The notes: generated from the sequence alone by a model not told the origin. DNA of 64,000 bases from JBCCGG01 sp039029395 (GCA_039029395.1 JBCCGG010000004.1:151032-215031), one strand, 5' to 3'; counted from the stretch's first letter, positions 7,314 through 16,593 are shown. Made by a program: numbers and translations.

Positions 7314-8852
7314 TTAGCCGCGAATGTCCTGGCCGTTGGCGCCGCTGCTCTCGGCCATTTCTTCCGGCGTCATCTGCACCACGAAGCAGCCGAAGCCGCG
7401 CTCACTGAGCGCCGAGCAGAGCGCGTTGCCGGCTTCGTGGTCGGCCAGGGGGCCGGTGCGCAGGCGGTAGACGATACCTTTGTCTTGGCCGGCATCGGCG
7501 CGCACCACCCGGGGCTGGTAGCCGCTTAGGAGGTCAGGCGCGCCCTCGGTGATGACTTGCCAGCCGTCCAAGGCGCTTTCCTGCTCTAGATAGGATCCGA
7601 CTTGAACCATGAAAACCGGCCCGTCGCTGGAGATCTCCACCGGCGGTGGCGCCACCGCGGCGGTCTCCTGCAGGGGCTCAATCATCGGCTCCGGCGCGGG
7701 CTCCTCATGTACCTCTTCGGGCGAGACCATGGCGACCTGGGGGCGATCGGGCTCGACCGCCGGCTCGGCTGACTCGATCGGCTGACTCGATTCATTGACC
7801 CAGGGCAGGGCGTCGCTGATGCGCGCGGCGGCGGACTGATCGAGATCGGACGACTGGGCCTCTTCTTGAGCCGGCTGCAAGCTACTGCTCGCCTGGCCGA
7901 GGGACTGGCCCGGCTCGCTGGCCGGCTGTTCGATCACCGCCGCTTCGATCTCGTTCGGGCCAGGCTCCTCGACGAAGTCGCTGACCTCCGGCTCGACCAC
8001 TTGGGGCGCCGGCTCCGGCTTCGGCGTGGTGACGATCTCTGGCGGCACCTCGGCGACCTGCTCGACCATGGGCTCGGCGATCACTGGCTCGGCGACCACC
8101 GGGTCCGCGATCACCGGCTCGGCCGGCGGGGGCGTGGTCTTGAGCTCGACCACGGCGCCGCTGCTGACCGCGGCACTGGCCAAGGGGTCCTCGGTCGGCT
8201 CGGGCACCGACTCCGGCGCCGCGGAAAGCTGAGTGCTTTCATTGACGCCGCCCGCTTGGGCGTCGGCCAGGGCCAAGGAGAGGTTGTAGTTGTTGTGCAG
8301 CGCCGAGCTGGTCGGCGCGATGGCCAGGCCTGCCTGATAGTGCCGCTGGGCATCGGCATGGCGGCCTTGCTGATCGAGCGAAACGCCCATGGCATTGAAC
8401 AGGCGGGAGTCCTGATCGTCGATTTCGAGCGCATGGGCCAGGTGGGGGATTGCCAGATCGTGGCGCCCAACAGTCATGTAAGCCTTGGAGAGGCCGTAGC
8501 GTGCCTCGACATCGTCGGCATTCAGATGAAGCGCCATGTAATAGGCCTCGGCCGCCTTATCGGGCGAGCCCGCCTTGGTCATGATGTCGGCCAAGCGATG
8601 CAGGGGATCGGAATTGGTTTTGTCCAGCTCGAAGGCTTTCTGGCAAACGCCGGTCGCGACGTAGTGGTCGCCCTGCTCGTGCAGCTGGCGACAGTAGCGG
8701 ACCATGCGGCTGGCCTGATCGTCGGCGTCGGCCGTGGCAACCTCGCTTGGGCGCGAGCCGCTGGGGCCCGAGGCGCAGCCGGCGATGAAGAGCACCAGGC
8801 CGAGGCTGGTTCCAAAGCGCAGGACAGAGCGGGAGACTCGAGAGTTGATCAT
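7314..8852 (-). CDS. TPR and SPOR domain lipoprotein
   Basis: Predicted outer-membrane or periplasmic lipoprotein of 512 residues. The signal peptide ends in a lipobox with the lipidated cysteine at C26 (FIAGC). Residues about 45-200 are tetratricopeptide repeats, for example the DADDQAS...CRQLHEQGDHYVA region and the following helices. Residues about 210-415 are a Pro/Glu/Ala-rich low-complexity linker, probably extended. Residues about 420-500 are a SPOR domain, which binds denuded glycan strands at division septa. The likely role is a protein-docking factor at the cell wall. It is divergent from the MltB-type transglycosylase gene, with RlpA (also SPOR) close by, so this region is rich in wall-remodelling functions. 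A TadD-like role with the tad genes at 22-25 kb is possible but weaker. Confidence 0.8.
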   Translation of the reverse strand: MINSRVSRSVLRFGTSLGLVLFIAGCASGPSGSRPSEVATADADDQASRMVRYCRQLHEQGDHYVATGVCQKAFELDKTNSDPLHRLADIMTKAGSPDKAAEAYYMALHLNADDVEARYGLSKAYMTVGRHDLAIPHLAHALEIDDQDSRLFNAMGVSLDQQGRHADAQRHYQAGLAIAPTSSALHNNYNLSLALADAQAGGVNESTQLSAAPESVPEPTEDPLASAAVSSGAVVELKTTPPPAEPVIADPVVAEPVIAEPMVEQVAEVPPEIVTTPKPEPAPQVVEPEVSDFVEEPGPNEIEAAVIEQPASEPGQSLGQASSSLQPAQEEAQSSDLDQSAAARISDALPWVNESSQPIESAEPAVEPDRPQVAMVSPEEVHEEPAPEPMIEPLQETAAVAPPPVEISSDGPVFMVQVGSYLEQESALDGWQVITEGAPDLLSGYQPRVVRADAGQDKGIVYRLRTGPLADHEAGNALCSALSERGFGCFVVQMTPEEMAESSGANGQDIRG

Positions 8853-8926
8853 GGGGTCCTTCCCAATGCCGCGAGACGTGACGGGTTCTTAAGTGGACAT
8901 CGATTGGTCGCCCGGACCTTGCGCCA

Positions 8927-8947
8927 TTAGGCTTAATTAAGTCCTAA
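8927..8947. promoter_or_regulatory. AT-rich palindrome in a divergent promoter region
   Basis: The ten-base palindrome CTTAATTAAG (8932-8941) is flanked by TTAGG and CCTAA, giving a nearly symmetric 21-base element. It sits between the divergent TPR-SPOR and transglycosylase genes, in an AT-rich stretch (about 8925-8995) unlike the surrounding GC-rich DNA. It probably contains the promoters or an operator; the regulator is unknown. Confidence 0.4.
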
Positions 8948-9119
8948 GGCGATCTCGAATTTACCTTATGTTTCCAATAGTTAACGATAGATTGCCGGGC
9001 GCGTTGAGTGACCTGCCCAAGGGGTAATTGCTTTGCTCGCGCGGCTGTGGCAAAAGGAGTCGTTATGGGGAAGGGCGCCAACGGCTAAGCAGCGGCTAGA
9101 AGACGTAGAAGGAGGCGCC

Positions 9120-10349
9120 ATGGCCACGAAGTTTACGTGGCGAACTGTACTATCTGTTTTGCTGATCGTTCTGTTCGGTCACTTGGCTTGGGCCACAGAG
9201 TCCGAGGCCGAGCCGCAGATCGACTTCGACCAATGGCTCAAAGAGTTGCGCCTCGAGGCGCGGGCCGCTGGAGTCTCGGAGGCCACGCTCGACGCCGCCT
9301 TGCTCGGCATTGCGCCGCTCGAGCGGGTCATCGAGCTGGACCGGCGCCAGCCCGAGTTCACCCAGACCTTTTGGGGTTATCTGGACAAGCGCGTCACGCC
9401 TCAGCGGATCGAGCGCGGCCGAGCCTTGATGCTCGAGCACGGCGCCCTGCTCGACCAGATCCGCGAGCGCTACAATGTCCAGCCCAGGTTCCTGGTCGCC
9501 TTCTGGGCGCTGGAGAGCAACTTCGGAGACTACACCGGCAAGATCCCGGTGATCGCATCCCTGGTGACTCTGGCCTATGACCAACGGCGCAGCGCGTTCT
9601 TCCGCGCCCAGCTGCTCGATGCCCTGCGCATCCTGGAGGCCAGACACATCAACAACGAGCAAATGAAGGGCTCCTGGGCCGGCGCCATGGGTCAGCTCCA
9701 GTTCATGCCTTCGACCTTTGTCGCCTATGCCAAGGACGGCGATCAGGACGGCCGCATCGATCTTTGGGTCAGCCTGCCCGACGTCTTCGCTTCGGCCGCG
9801 AATTATCTCTCGAAGATCGGCTGGCGCGGCGACCAGACCTGGGGGCGCGAGGTGCGCCTGCCCGAGGGCTTCGACTTCAACATGGCGACCTTGGCCATCT
9901 GGAAGCCGATCGGCGAGTGGCAGAACCTGGGCGTGCGCCGGGCCGACGGCCGCGATCTGCCGAATGCCGATATAGAAGGCTCGATCATCGTGCCGGCCGG
10001 GCACGGCGGGCCGGCCTTCCTGGTCTACGACAACTTCCGGGCCACTTTGGTGTGGAACCGCTCGATCAACTACGCCCTTTCCGTCGGTTATCTGGCCGAC
10101 CGTCTCGTCGGCCGCCCGGCCCTGGTGGCCCAGAAGCCAGCGGACGAACGGCCTCTGAGCCGCGCCGAGGTCGAGGAGATTCAGAATCACTTGACCCAGC
10201 TGGGCTACGACACCGGCACGCCGGACGGCGTGGTGGGCGCCCGCACCCGGGCCGCGATCCGCTCCTACCAACGTGCCGCCGCCTTGCCGCCGGACGGCTA
10301 TCCGACGCCGGAGTTGCTCGACGGCTTGCGCGACGCGGTGACCAACTGA
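9120..10349 (+). CDS. Lytic murein transglycosylase, MltB type, with peptidoglycan-binding domain
   Basis: Periplasmic enzyme that cleaves the MurNAc-GlcNAc bond of peptidoglycan with formation of the anhydro end. The product is 409 residues: a signal peptide (about 1-26, ending AWA), then the SLT_2 catalytic domain (about 33-330) with catalytic E132 in ALESNFGDYTG and the GAMGQLQFMPST motif. A C-terminal PG_binding_1 domain (about 345-402) carries the TPDGVVGARTRAAIRSYQ signature. GGAGG six bases upstream sets the ATG at 9120. There is no lipobox, so the protein is probably soluble, unlike E. coli MltB. It precedes rlpA by 70 bases. Confidence 0.9.
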   Translation: MATKFTWRTVLSVLLIVLFGHLAWATESEAEPQIDFDQWLKELRLEARAAGVSEATLDAALLGIAPLERVIELDRRQPEFTQTFWGYLDKRVTPQRIERGRALMLEHGALLDQIRERYNVQPRFLVAFWALESNFGDYTGKIPVIASLVTLAYDQRRSAFFRAQLLDALRILEARHINNEQMKGSWAGAMGQLQFMPSTFVAYAKDGDQDGRIDLWVSLPDVFASAANYLSKIGWRGDQTWGREVRLPEGFDFNMATLAIWKPIGEWQNLGVRRADGRDLPNADIEGSIIVPAGHGGPAFLVYDNFRATLVWNRSINYALSVGYLADRLVGRPALVAQKPADERPLSRAEVEEIQNHLTQLGYDTGTPDGVVGARTRAAIRSYQRAAALPPDGYPTPELLDGLRDAVTN

Positions 10350-10419
10350 CCGGGGGGCTGCTTGCCATGAACCCCGAAATACTACAAGATCGTGGGGTAG
10401 GCATAGTCAAGGCCACTAT

Positions 10420-11394
10420 ATGATGAAGACCACATCGGTCCTGAAGCTCCTTGTCGCCGCACTTCTGCCGCTTGCGGCGCTGTCGGCCTGTGCCGAGATC
10501 GAGCTCGCCTCCCATGCCGCCAAGGAGATCGGCAACACCGGCGACCCGCCGCCCGACGGTATCTACAAGGTCGGCAAGCCCTATCAGATCAAGGGCAACT
10601 GGTACTACCCGAAGGTCGACTATGACTATAAGGAGTCCGGGATCGCCTCCTGGTATGGCCCTGGTTTCCACGGCAAGCCGACCGCGAACGGCGAGACCTA
10701 CGACGAGATGGATCTGACCGCGGCCCACAAAACCCTGCCGCTGCCCAGCATGGCGCGGGTCACAAATCTGGACAACGGGCGCTCGATCGTCGTGCGGATC
10801 AACGACCGTGGACCCTTCAAGCGCGGCCGGATCATCGACGTCAGCCGGCGCGCCGCCCAGTTGCTCGACTTCGAGCAAGCCGGCACTGCCAAGGTCAAGG
10901 TCGCGATCCTGCCAGATGAGAGCCGGCGTCTTGCGGCCATCCTGCAAAGCCGCCAAGAGGCGGACCAAGCGCCCGATCCGGCGCCCGTCGTACCGGTGCA
11001 GGAGGGCGAGATCGGCCAGCCGGTGCCGATTGCGCCGTCGGAGTCGATCGTCCTGGCCGAGGCCAGCGTCGGCCAGGTGGAAAGCGCCAGCGACGCCGAC
11101 CCAATCTGGCACGCCGCGCCGGTGCCGAGACCGAGCGGTCAGGTCACCGTGCGACCGGTGTCGGCCACCCAAATCTACGTTCAGGCCGGCTCGTTCATTC
11201 GCCAGGACTACGCCACCTACATGAGCAACCGTCTCTCGGTGCTGGGCCCGACCAGAGTGACACAGGCCCTGGTGGAAGAGCGTCTGTTCTACCGGGTGCG
11301 CCTGGGCCCCCTGGCGACTATTGAGGATGCCGACAAAGTGCTCCACACTCTAGAGGCCAACGGCATCAACGACGCGCGCGTCGTGGTCGACTAG
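10420..11394 (+). CDS. rlpA: Septal ring lytic transglycosylase RlpA
   Basis: Outer-membrane lipoprotein of 324 residues. A lipobox LSAC puts the lipidated cysteine at C24. The double-psi beta-barrel (about 70-160) includes GIASWYGPGFHGKPTANGE and the conserved VRINDRGPF segment with the catalytic Asp. A proline-rich linker leads to a SPOR domain at about 245-322 that targets division sites. RlpA acts on glycan strands lacking stem peptides at the septum. Two ATG codons lie side by side at 10420 and 10423; AAGG about nine bases upstream serves either. The carboxypeptidase gene follows, and the pair is the usual head of this operon in alphaproteobacteria. Confidence 0.92.
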   Translation: MMKTTSVLKLLVAALLPLAALSACAEIELASHAAKEIGNTGDPPPDGIYKVGKPYQIKGNWYYPKVDYDYKESGIASWYGPGFHGKPTANGETYDEMDLTAAHKTLPLPSMARVTNLDNGRSIVVRINDRGPFKRGRIIDVSRRAAQLLDFEQAGTAKVKVAILPDESRRLAAILQSRQEADQAPDPAPVVPVQEGEIGQPVPIAPSESIVLAEASVGQVESASDADPIWHAAPVPRPSGQVTVRPVSATQIYVQAGSFIRQDYATYMSNRLSVLGPTRVTQALVEERLFYRVRLGPLATIEDADKVLHTLEANGINDARVVVD

Positions 11395-11453
11395 CCGGAC
11401 GGCCCGCGCGACAAAGCAAGAAACGTCTCAACGAGCTACCGACAGGAGCTGCC

Positions 11454-12602
11454 ATGTCCTTCCCGCGAACCTTCTTCGCTTCGCTGATCGCGCTCGCCCT
11501 CGTCCTGCCGGCGGGTCTGGCCCAGGGCGCTTCGATCACCACCTCGGCCCGTGAAGCGATCCTGATGGACGCGACGACCGGCGCGGTCTTGATGTCGAAG
11601 GACCCGGACATGCCCATGCCGCCGGCCTCCATGAGCAAGATCATGACCGCCTACATGGTGTTCGAAGCGCTGAAGGACGGCCGCCTGTCGCTCGAGGACA
11701 AGCTCCTGGTCAGCGAGAAGGCATGGCGCAAGGGCGGCTCCAAAATGTACGTCGAAGTCGGCAAGGAGGCGGTCGTCGAGGATCTGATCCGCGGCGTCGT
11801 GGTGCAGTCGGGCAACGACGCCTGCATCGTCCTGGCGGAGGGTCTGTCCGGCAGCGAGGAGGCCTTCGCCGAGGCCATGACCGAGAAGGCCCGGGAGCTT
11901 GGCCTGGAGAACAGCACCTTTGCAAATGCCACCGGATGGCCCGATCCCAACCACCGCATGACCGCGCGGGACCTCGCTAAGCTGGCGATCCTGACGATCG
12001 AGAACTTTCCCGAGTACTACCCCTATTACAGCGAAACCACCTTCACCTACAGCGATATCCGCCAGGGCAACCGCAACCCCTTGCTCTACAAGAGTGTCGG
12101 CGCCGACGGCCTGAAGACCGGCCATACCGAGGAGGCCGGCTACGGTCTTACCGCCTCGGCGGTCCAGGGCGACCGGCGGCTGGTGCTGGTGGTCAACGGC
12201 TTGGAGTCCATCAAGGCGCGCGCCGAGGAAAGCCAGCGCCTGATGTCCTGGGGGTTCCGGGAGTTCAATAACTACGCGCTTGCAAAGGCCGGCGAGACGG
12301 TCGAGCAGGCGCCGGTGTGGCTGGGCGATCAGCCCAGCGTACCGCTGGTGGTCGCCGAGGACGTGGTGCTCACCCTGCCGCGTAAGGCACGCAAGGAGAT
12401 GACGGTGAAGATCGTCTACGAAGCGCCGATCCCGGCACCGATCACCGAGGGCCAACAGGTCGCCAAGCTGATCGTCGAGGCGCCCGAGGAGCAGACCAGG
12501 GAAATCCCCCTGGTGGCCGGCGCCTCGGTCGAGCTGCTGGGCCCGGTCGGCCGCCTGGTCAGCGGCGTCAAGTACCTGGTGTTCGGCGGCCCGGGGCTTT
12601 GA
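11454..12602 (+). CDS. D-alanyl-D-alanine carboxypeptidase (PBP5/6 family)
   Basis: Periplasmic serine peptidase that removes the terminal D-Ala of peptidoglycan stem peptides. The product has 382 residues with a signal peptide of about 25. All three penicillin-binding motifs are present: S59-x-x-K62, S119-G-N and K221-T-G. The C-terminal beta domain (about 275-360) and a final stretch resembling an amphipathic membrane anchor are as in DacA/DacC. AGGAG precedes the ATG at 11454. The next gene starts within its stop codon, so translation is coupled. It belongs to the rlpA-dac-tmk-holB-metG run. Confidence 0.93.
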   Translation: MSFPRTFFASLIALALVLPAGLAQGASITTSAREAILMDATTGAVLMSKDPDMPMPPASMSKIMTAYMVFEALKDGRLSLEDKLLVSEKAWRKGGSKMYVEVGKEAVVEDLIRGVVVQSGNDACIVLAEGLSGSEEAFAEAMTEKARELGLENSTFANATGWPDPNHRMTARDLAKLAILTIENFPEYYPYYSETTFTYSDIRQGNRNPLLYKSVGADGLKTGHTEEAGYGLTASAVQGDRRLVLVVNGLESIKARAEESQRLMSWGFREFNNYALAKAGETVEQAPVWLGDQPSVPLVVAEDVVLTLPRKARKEMTVKIVYEAPIPAPITEGQQVAKLIVEAPEEQTREIPLVAGASVELLGPVGRLVSGVKYLVFGGPGL

Positions 12603-13324
12603 GCGGAACCACGGCCAAATCATCGCGGCACATCGGCATCGTCGGCTGCTCGGCCGAGGGGGCCGCGCTCTGCTACCGGACGATCTGCATAGAGGGAGCC
12701 GGGCTGCTCGGCCCCCACGCCCATCCCGAGGTCTCCCTGCACACGCCATCGCTTGCCGACTATGTCGCCTGCATCGAGCGCGGCGACCTGGCGGGCATCG
12801 CGGACCTGATGCTGGCCTCGGCCGAGAAACTGGCGAAGATCGGCGCTGATTTCCTAATCTGCCCGGACAACACGATCCACCAGGCTTTCGATCTGGTCGC
12901 GCCGCGATCGCCGCTGCCCTGGCTGCACATCGCCGAGGTGGTTGCCGATGAGGCGAAGGCACGTGGCCACGCTTGCCTCGCCTTGCTCGGCACCAAGTCC
13001 CTGACCGACAGCGAGGTCTATCCCGAGGCGCTTGCCGCGTGGGGCTTGACGTGCCTCAAGCCCGGCGAGGCGGAGCGCCGGGAGATCGACCGAATCATCA
13101 TGGAAGAACTGGTCTACGGCCGGTTCGAGGCGGGTTCCACCGCCGACATGATCCACACCTTGGACCGCCTGAAAGGGCAGGGCGCGGAGGGCGCGATCCT
13201 CGGCTGCACCGAGCTGCCTCTGGTGCTCGACAATTCAAACGCGCCCCTGCCGACCTTGGATTCGACCCGCCTCTTGGCCCGCGCGGCGCTCAAGCACGCC
13301 GTGGCCTCTGACGCGTTGACCTGA
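12599..13324 (+). CDS. Aspartate/glutamate racemase family protein
   Basis: Asp/Glu/hydantoin racemase fold, 241 residues. The two catalytic cysteines are visible: C88 in ICPDNT and C203 in LGCTELP. The N-terminal IGIVGCSAEGAALCYRTI segment is typical of the YgeA/RacX aspartate racemase branch. The start is TTG at 12599, overlapping the carboxypeptidase stop by four bases; no ATG exists before the conserved core. The position between a D,D-carboxypeptidase and tmk suggests a role in D-amino-acid supply for the wall, but the substrate (Asp, Glu or another amino acid) cannot be decided from sequence. Confidence 0.85.
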   Translation: MSGTTAKSSRHIGIVGCSAEGAALCYRTICIEGAGLLGPHAHPEVSLHTPSLADYVACIERGDLAGIADLMLASAEKLAKIGADFLICPDNTIHQAFDLVAPRSPLPWLHIAEVVADEAKARGHACLALLGTKSLTDSEVYPEALAAWGLTCLKPGEAERREIDRIIMEELVYGRFEAGSTADMIHTLDRLKGQGAEGAILGCTELPLVLDNSNAPLPTLDSTRLLARAALKHAVASDALT

Positions 13325-13351
13325 CCCGCCCGCGCGGGCACGATCCGCGCC

Positions 13352-13969
13352 ATGGCGGAGCGGGGCAAGTTCATCACCTTCGAAGGCGGAGAAGGCAGCG
13401 GCAAGTCGACCCAAGTCGCACTGCTGGCAGAGCATCTGCGCGCTCAAGGCCGCTCGGTGGTCGAAACCCGGGAGCCGGGCGGTTGTCCGGGCGCGGAGGA
13501 GATCCGCGCGCTGCTGGTGTCGGGCGACCCCGGCCGCTGGGAGCCCTTGAGCGAGGCCCTGTTGCACTATGCAGCCCGGCGCCAGCACCTGAGCGAAGTG
13601 GTCTGGCCGGCGCTCGAGGACGGCAGCTGGGTGATCTCCGACCGTTTTGCCGATTCGACCCTGGCCTACCAGGGCTACGGTCAAGGTTTGGCGCACCGGG
13701 AGATCGAAACGCTCTACCGCCTGGTGGTCGGCGCGCGCGGACCGGACCTCACCCTGATCCTGGACCTGCCGGTCGAGCAAGGCTTGGCCAGGGCCGAGGC
13801 GGTGCAGCGCTACGAGCGCATGGACCGGGCGTTTCACGAGCGCCTGCGCCAGGGTTTTCTGGAGATCGCCCAAGGCGCGCCTGAGCGCTGCCGGGTGATC
13901 GATGCCACCGGCGACGTGGCCCAGGTGCGCGACGCCGTGCGCGCCGCCGTCGAGGCCAGGTGGCCATGA
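13352..13969 (+). CDS. tmk: Thymidylate kinase
   Basis: Phosphorylates dTMP to dTDP in the cytoplasm, needed for DNA synthesis. The product is 205 residues, the usual length. The P-loop GGEGSGKST is at residues 12-20, the DR motif is in SDRFADSTLAYQGYGQGL, and the LID region near VEQGLARA follows. The start is ATG at 13352, 27 bases after the racemase gene. The stop overlaps the holB start (ATGA), a coupling seen widely in proteobacteria. Confidence 0.95.
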   Translation: MAERGKFITFEGGEGSGKSTQVALLAEHLRAQGRSVVETREPGGCPGAEEIRALLVSGDPGRWEPLSEALLHYAARRQHLSEVVWPALEDGSWVISDRFADSTLAYQGYGQGLAHREIETLYRLVVGARGPDLTLILDLPVEQGLARAEAVQRYERMDRAFHERLRQGFLEIAQGAPERCRVIDATGDVAQVRDAVRAAVEARWP

Positions 13970-15003
13970 GCGAAGAGGCCCTGCCGATCCCGAGCCCGCG
14001 CGAGACCGCGGACCTGGTCGGCCAGAGCGAGGCCGAGGCGCGCCTGCTGGCCGCCAGCCAATCGGGTCGCTTGCCCCATGCCTGGCTGATCAGCGGACCG
14101 GCGGGCATCGGCAAGGCGACGCTGGCCTACCGCATGGCGCGCTTCCTGCTGGCGGGTGAGCAAGGCGGCGATCTCTTCGGGGGTCCGCCCAGCGATCTGA
14201 CCGTTGCGCCCGACCATCCGGCCGCCCGGCGCATCGCCGCCGGCGCCCACCCGGACCTGATGAGCGTCGAGCGCGGCTACGACGAAAAGCGCAAGCGTTT
14301 TCGCAACGAGATCGTGGTCGAGGACGTGCGCGCCGTGAACGGTTTCCTGCGCATGACTCCGGCGGAGGGCGGCTGGCGCATCGTGGTGATCGACAGCGCT
14401 GACGAGCTGAATCGCAACGCCGCCAACGCCCTGCTCAAGATCCTCGAGGAGCCGCCCTCGGCCGCTCTGCTGCTGCTGATCAGCCACGCGCCGGGTCGTC
14501 TGCTCGCGACGATCCGTTCGCGCTGCTGTCAGTTGCCCCTACGCCCGCTCCAGGAGACCCAGGTCGAGGCGATGCTTGCTCGCCTGGCGCCCGACCTCAC
14601 CGCGGCCCAGTGTGCGACCTTGGCCGGGCTCGCCGAGGGCAGCATCGGCCGGGCGCTGGCGCTCCAGGCGGCCGGCGGTCTGGCGTTGCACGAGCAGGTC
14701 ATGGCCCTGGTCGGCGGTCTACCCCGGCTCGACGTTCCGGCGCTGCACGGCTTTGCCGACAAGGTCTCGCGCGGCAGCGATCCCCAGACCTTCCGCATGG
14801 TCGGCGAGATGCTGCGCGGCTGGCTGGCCGAGCGCATCCGGGCCCGCGCCCTGGCCGGTGCTGAAGAGCGCCGCCGGCTTGCGGATTGGCTTGCCCTGTG
14901 GGAAAAGACCAACGGACTCTTCGCCCGCGCCGAGAGCGCCAACCTGGATCGCAAGCAGGTGGTAATCACCGCATTCCTGGATCTTCAGGCCTTGGCAAGC
15001 TAA
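13966..15003 (+). CDS. holB: DNA polymerase III subunit delta-prime
   Basis: Clamp-loader subunit delta-prime, 345 residues. The N-terminal AAA+ domain has the P-loop-like ISGPAGIGKAT, DSADELNRNAANALLKILEEPP (Walker B and sensor region, about residues 140-165) and the sensor-1 LLLLISHAPGRLLATIRSRC. The SRC motif with IRSRCCQLPLRPL is diagnostic. The start is ATG at 13966 within the tmk stop; a GTG six bases earlier is less likely because the ATGA overlap is the normal arrangement. Four zinc-type cysteines of the gamma/tau subunit are absent, as expected for delta-prime. Confidence 0.92.
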   Translation: MSEEALPIPSPRETADLVGQSEAEARLLAASQSGRLPHAWLISGPAGIGKATLAYRMARFLLAGEQGGDLFGGPPSDLTVAPDHPAARRIAAGAHPDLMSVERGYDEKRKRFRNEIVVEDVRAVNGFLRMTPAEGGWRIVVIDSADELNRNAANALLKILEEPPSAALLLLISHAPGRLLATIRSRCCQLPLRPLQETQVEAMLARLAPDLTAAQCATLAGLAEGSIGRALALQAAGGLALHEQVMALVGGLPRLDVPALHGFADKVSRGSDPQTFRMVGEMLRGWLAERIRARALAGAEERRRLADWLALWEKTNGLFARAESANLDRKQVVITAFLDLQALAS

Positions 15004-15036
15004 GCCGCGCCGGGACGTTTCTAGCGGGGTATTGAA

Positions 15037-16593
15037 ATGGCCGGGCCGAGCAAATCGCCTTACTACGTCACCACGCCGATCTACTACGTGAACGACGTGC
15101 CCCATATCGGGCACGCCTACACCACGCTGGCCTGCGATGTGCTGGCGCGTTTCATGCGCCTGGACGGCCACCAGGTGCACTTCCTGACCGGCACCGACGA
15201 GCACGGCCAGAAGAACGAGAAAGCAGCCCAAGCGGCCGGCGTCGACCCGCAAACCTTCGTCGATGGCGTGAGCCAAAATTTCCGCAATCTGGCGGCGGCG
15301 ATGAACTATTCGAACGACGACTTCATTCGCACCACCGAGCCGCGCCACATCAAGTCGTGCCAGGAGATCTGGCGCCGCCTCAAGGCCAACGACCAAATCT
15401 ATCTCGGGTCCTATTCCGGCTGGTACGCGGTGCGAGACGAGGCCTACTACGGCGAGGACGAGTTAACCACCGACGAGGACGGCACCAAGCGCGCGCCGTC
15501 GGGCGCCGAGGTGGAGTGGGTCGAGGAACCCTCTTACTTCTTCAAACTCTCCGAATGGCAGGACCGCCTGCTCGAGCTCTACGAGACCCGGCCCGACTTC
15601 ATCCTGCCCGAGACCCGGCGCAACGAGATGGCGAGCTTCGTAAAGTCGGGCCTGCGCGACCTCTCGATCAGCCGCACCACCTTCAAGTGGGGCGTGCCGG
15701 TGCCAGACGATCCGGACCACGTAATGTATGTCTGGATCGACGCGCTGACCAACTACATCACGGCGGTCGGCTTTCCGGACGACAGTTGCGAGAGCTATCA
15801 GCGCTACTGGCCGGCCGACTTGCACATGGTCGGCAAAGACATTCTGCGCTTTCACACCGTCTACTGGCCGGCCTTCCTGATGGGCGCCGGTCTGGAGCCG
15901 CCCAAGCGGGTGTTCGGCCACGGCTGGCTGCTGAACCGGGGCGAGAAGATGTCCAAGTCGCTCGGCAATGTGATGCGGGCCGAGGACCTGGTGGCGCGCT
16001 ACGGCCTGGACCAGGTGCGCTACTACCTGCTGCGCGAGGTGCCCTTCGGCGCCGATGGCTACATCAGCCACGAGACCATGGTCGGGCGCATCAACAGCGA
16101 CCTGGCCAACGATTTCGGCAACTTGGCACAGCGGGTCCTCTCCATGGTGCACAAGAACTGCGCCGCCCAGGTGCCGGAGCCCGGCCCCTTCACCGAGGCC
16201 GATCAGGCTTTGCTGGATCAGGCCGGTGGCTTGCTCGATGTGCTGCGCGGCCACTATCGCGAACAGGCCTTCCACAAGGCTCTGGAGGCGACCTGGGAGG
16301 TGGTGTCCGCCGCCAATCGCTACGTCGACGACCAGGCGCCCTGGGCGCTGCGCAAGCAGGATCCGGCGCGCATGGCGACGGTGCTTTACGTGCTGGCCTC
16401 GGTCGTGCGCAGCTTGGCGGTGCTGACCCAGCCGGTCATGCCGGGGGCCATCGGCCGCCTGATGGATCAGCTTGCCATGCCGGACGATGCCCGGGACTTC
16501 GCCGCGCTCGACACGCCGCTCGCCGCCGGTACGCCGCTGCCCAAGCCGCAGGGCGTGTTCCCGCGTTTCCAGGAAGAGGATGCCGCGGAATGA
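15037..16593 (+). CDS. metG: Methionine-tRNA ligase
   Basis: Charges tRNA-Met. The product is 518 residues. The class I signature HIGH is at 23-26 and KMSKS at 304-308. The region after YSGWYAVRDEAYYGEDEL lacks the CxxC zinc knuckle, so this is the zinc-free short MetG type common in alphaproteobacteria. No C-terminal tRNA-binding (OB) dimerisation domain is present. It lies 33 bases after holB and its stop overlaps the tatD start. Confidence 0.96.
   Translation: MAGPSKSPYYVTTPIYYVNDVPHIGHAYTTLACDVLARFMRLDGHQVHFLTGTDEHGQKNEKAAQAAGVDPQTFVDGVSQNFRNLAAAMNYSNDDFIRTTEPRHIKSCQEIWRRLKANDQIYLGSYSGWYAVRDEAYYGEDELTTDEDGTKRAPSGAEVEWVEEPSYFFKLSEWQDRLLELYETRPDFILPETRRNEMASFVKSGLRDLSISRTTFKWGVPVPDDPDHVMYVWIDALTNYITAVGFPDDSCESYQRYWPADLHMVGKDILRFHTVYWPAFLMGAGLEPPKRVFGHGWLLNRGEKMSKSLGNVMRAEDLVARYGLDQVRYYLLREVPFGADGYISHETMVGRINSDLANDFGNLAQRVLSMVHKNCAAQVPEPGPFTEADQALLDQAGGLLDVLRGHYREQAFHKALEATWEVVSAANRYVDDQAPWALRKQDPARMATVLYVLASVVRSLAVLTQPVMPGAIGRLMDQLAMPDDARDFAALDTPLAAGTPLPKPQGVFPRFQEEDAAE

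Noticed and set aside
7866..8930. A 354-codon open frame on the plus strand opposite the TPR-SPOR gene
   Set aside because: Its composition (Arg, Leu, Asp, His repeats) mirrors the Glu/Pro-rich linker on the other strand; the lipoprotein has a signal peptide and domains.
9150..10271. A 373-codon open frame on the minus strand opposite the transglycosylase gene
   Set aside because: It lies wholly opposite a well-supported gene, has no recognisable domain, and such frames are expected in high-GC DNA.
11436..12962. A 508-codon minus-strand frame over the carboxypeptidase gene
   Set aside because: Shadow of a gene whose three catalytic motifs are intact on the plus strand.
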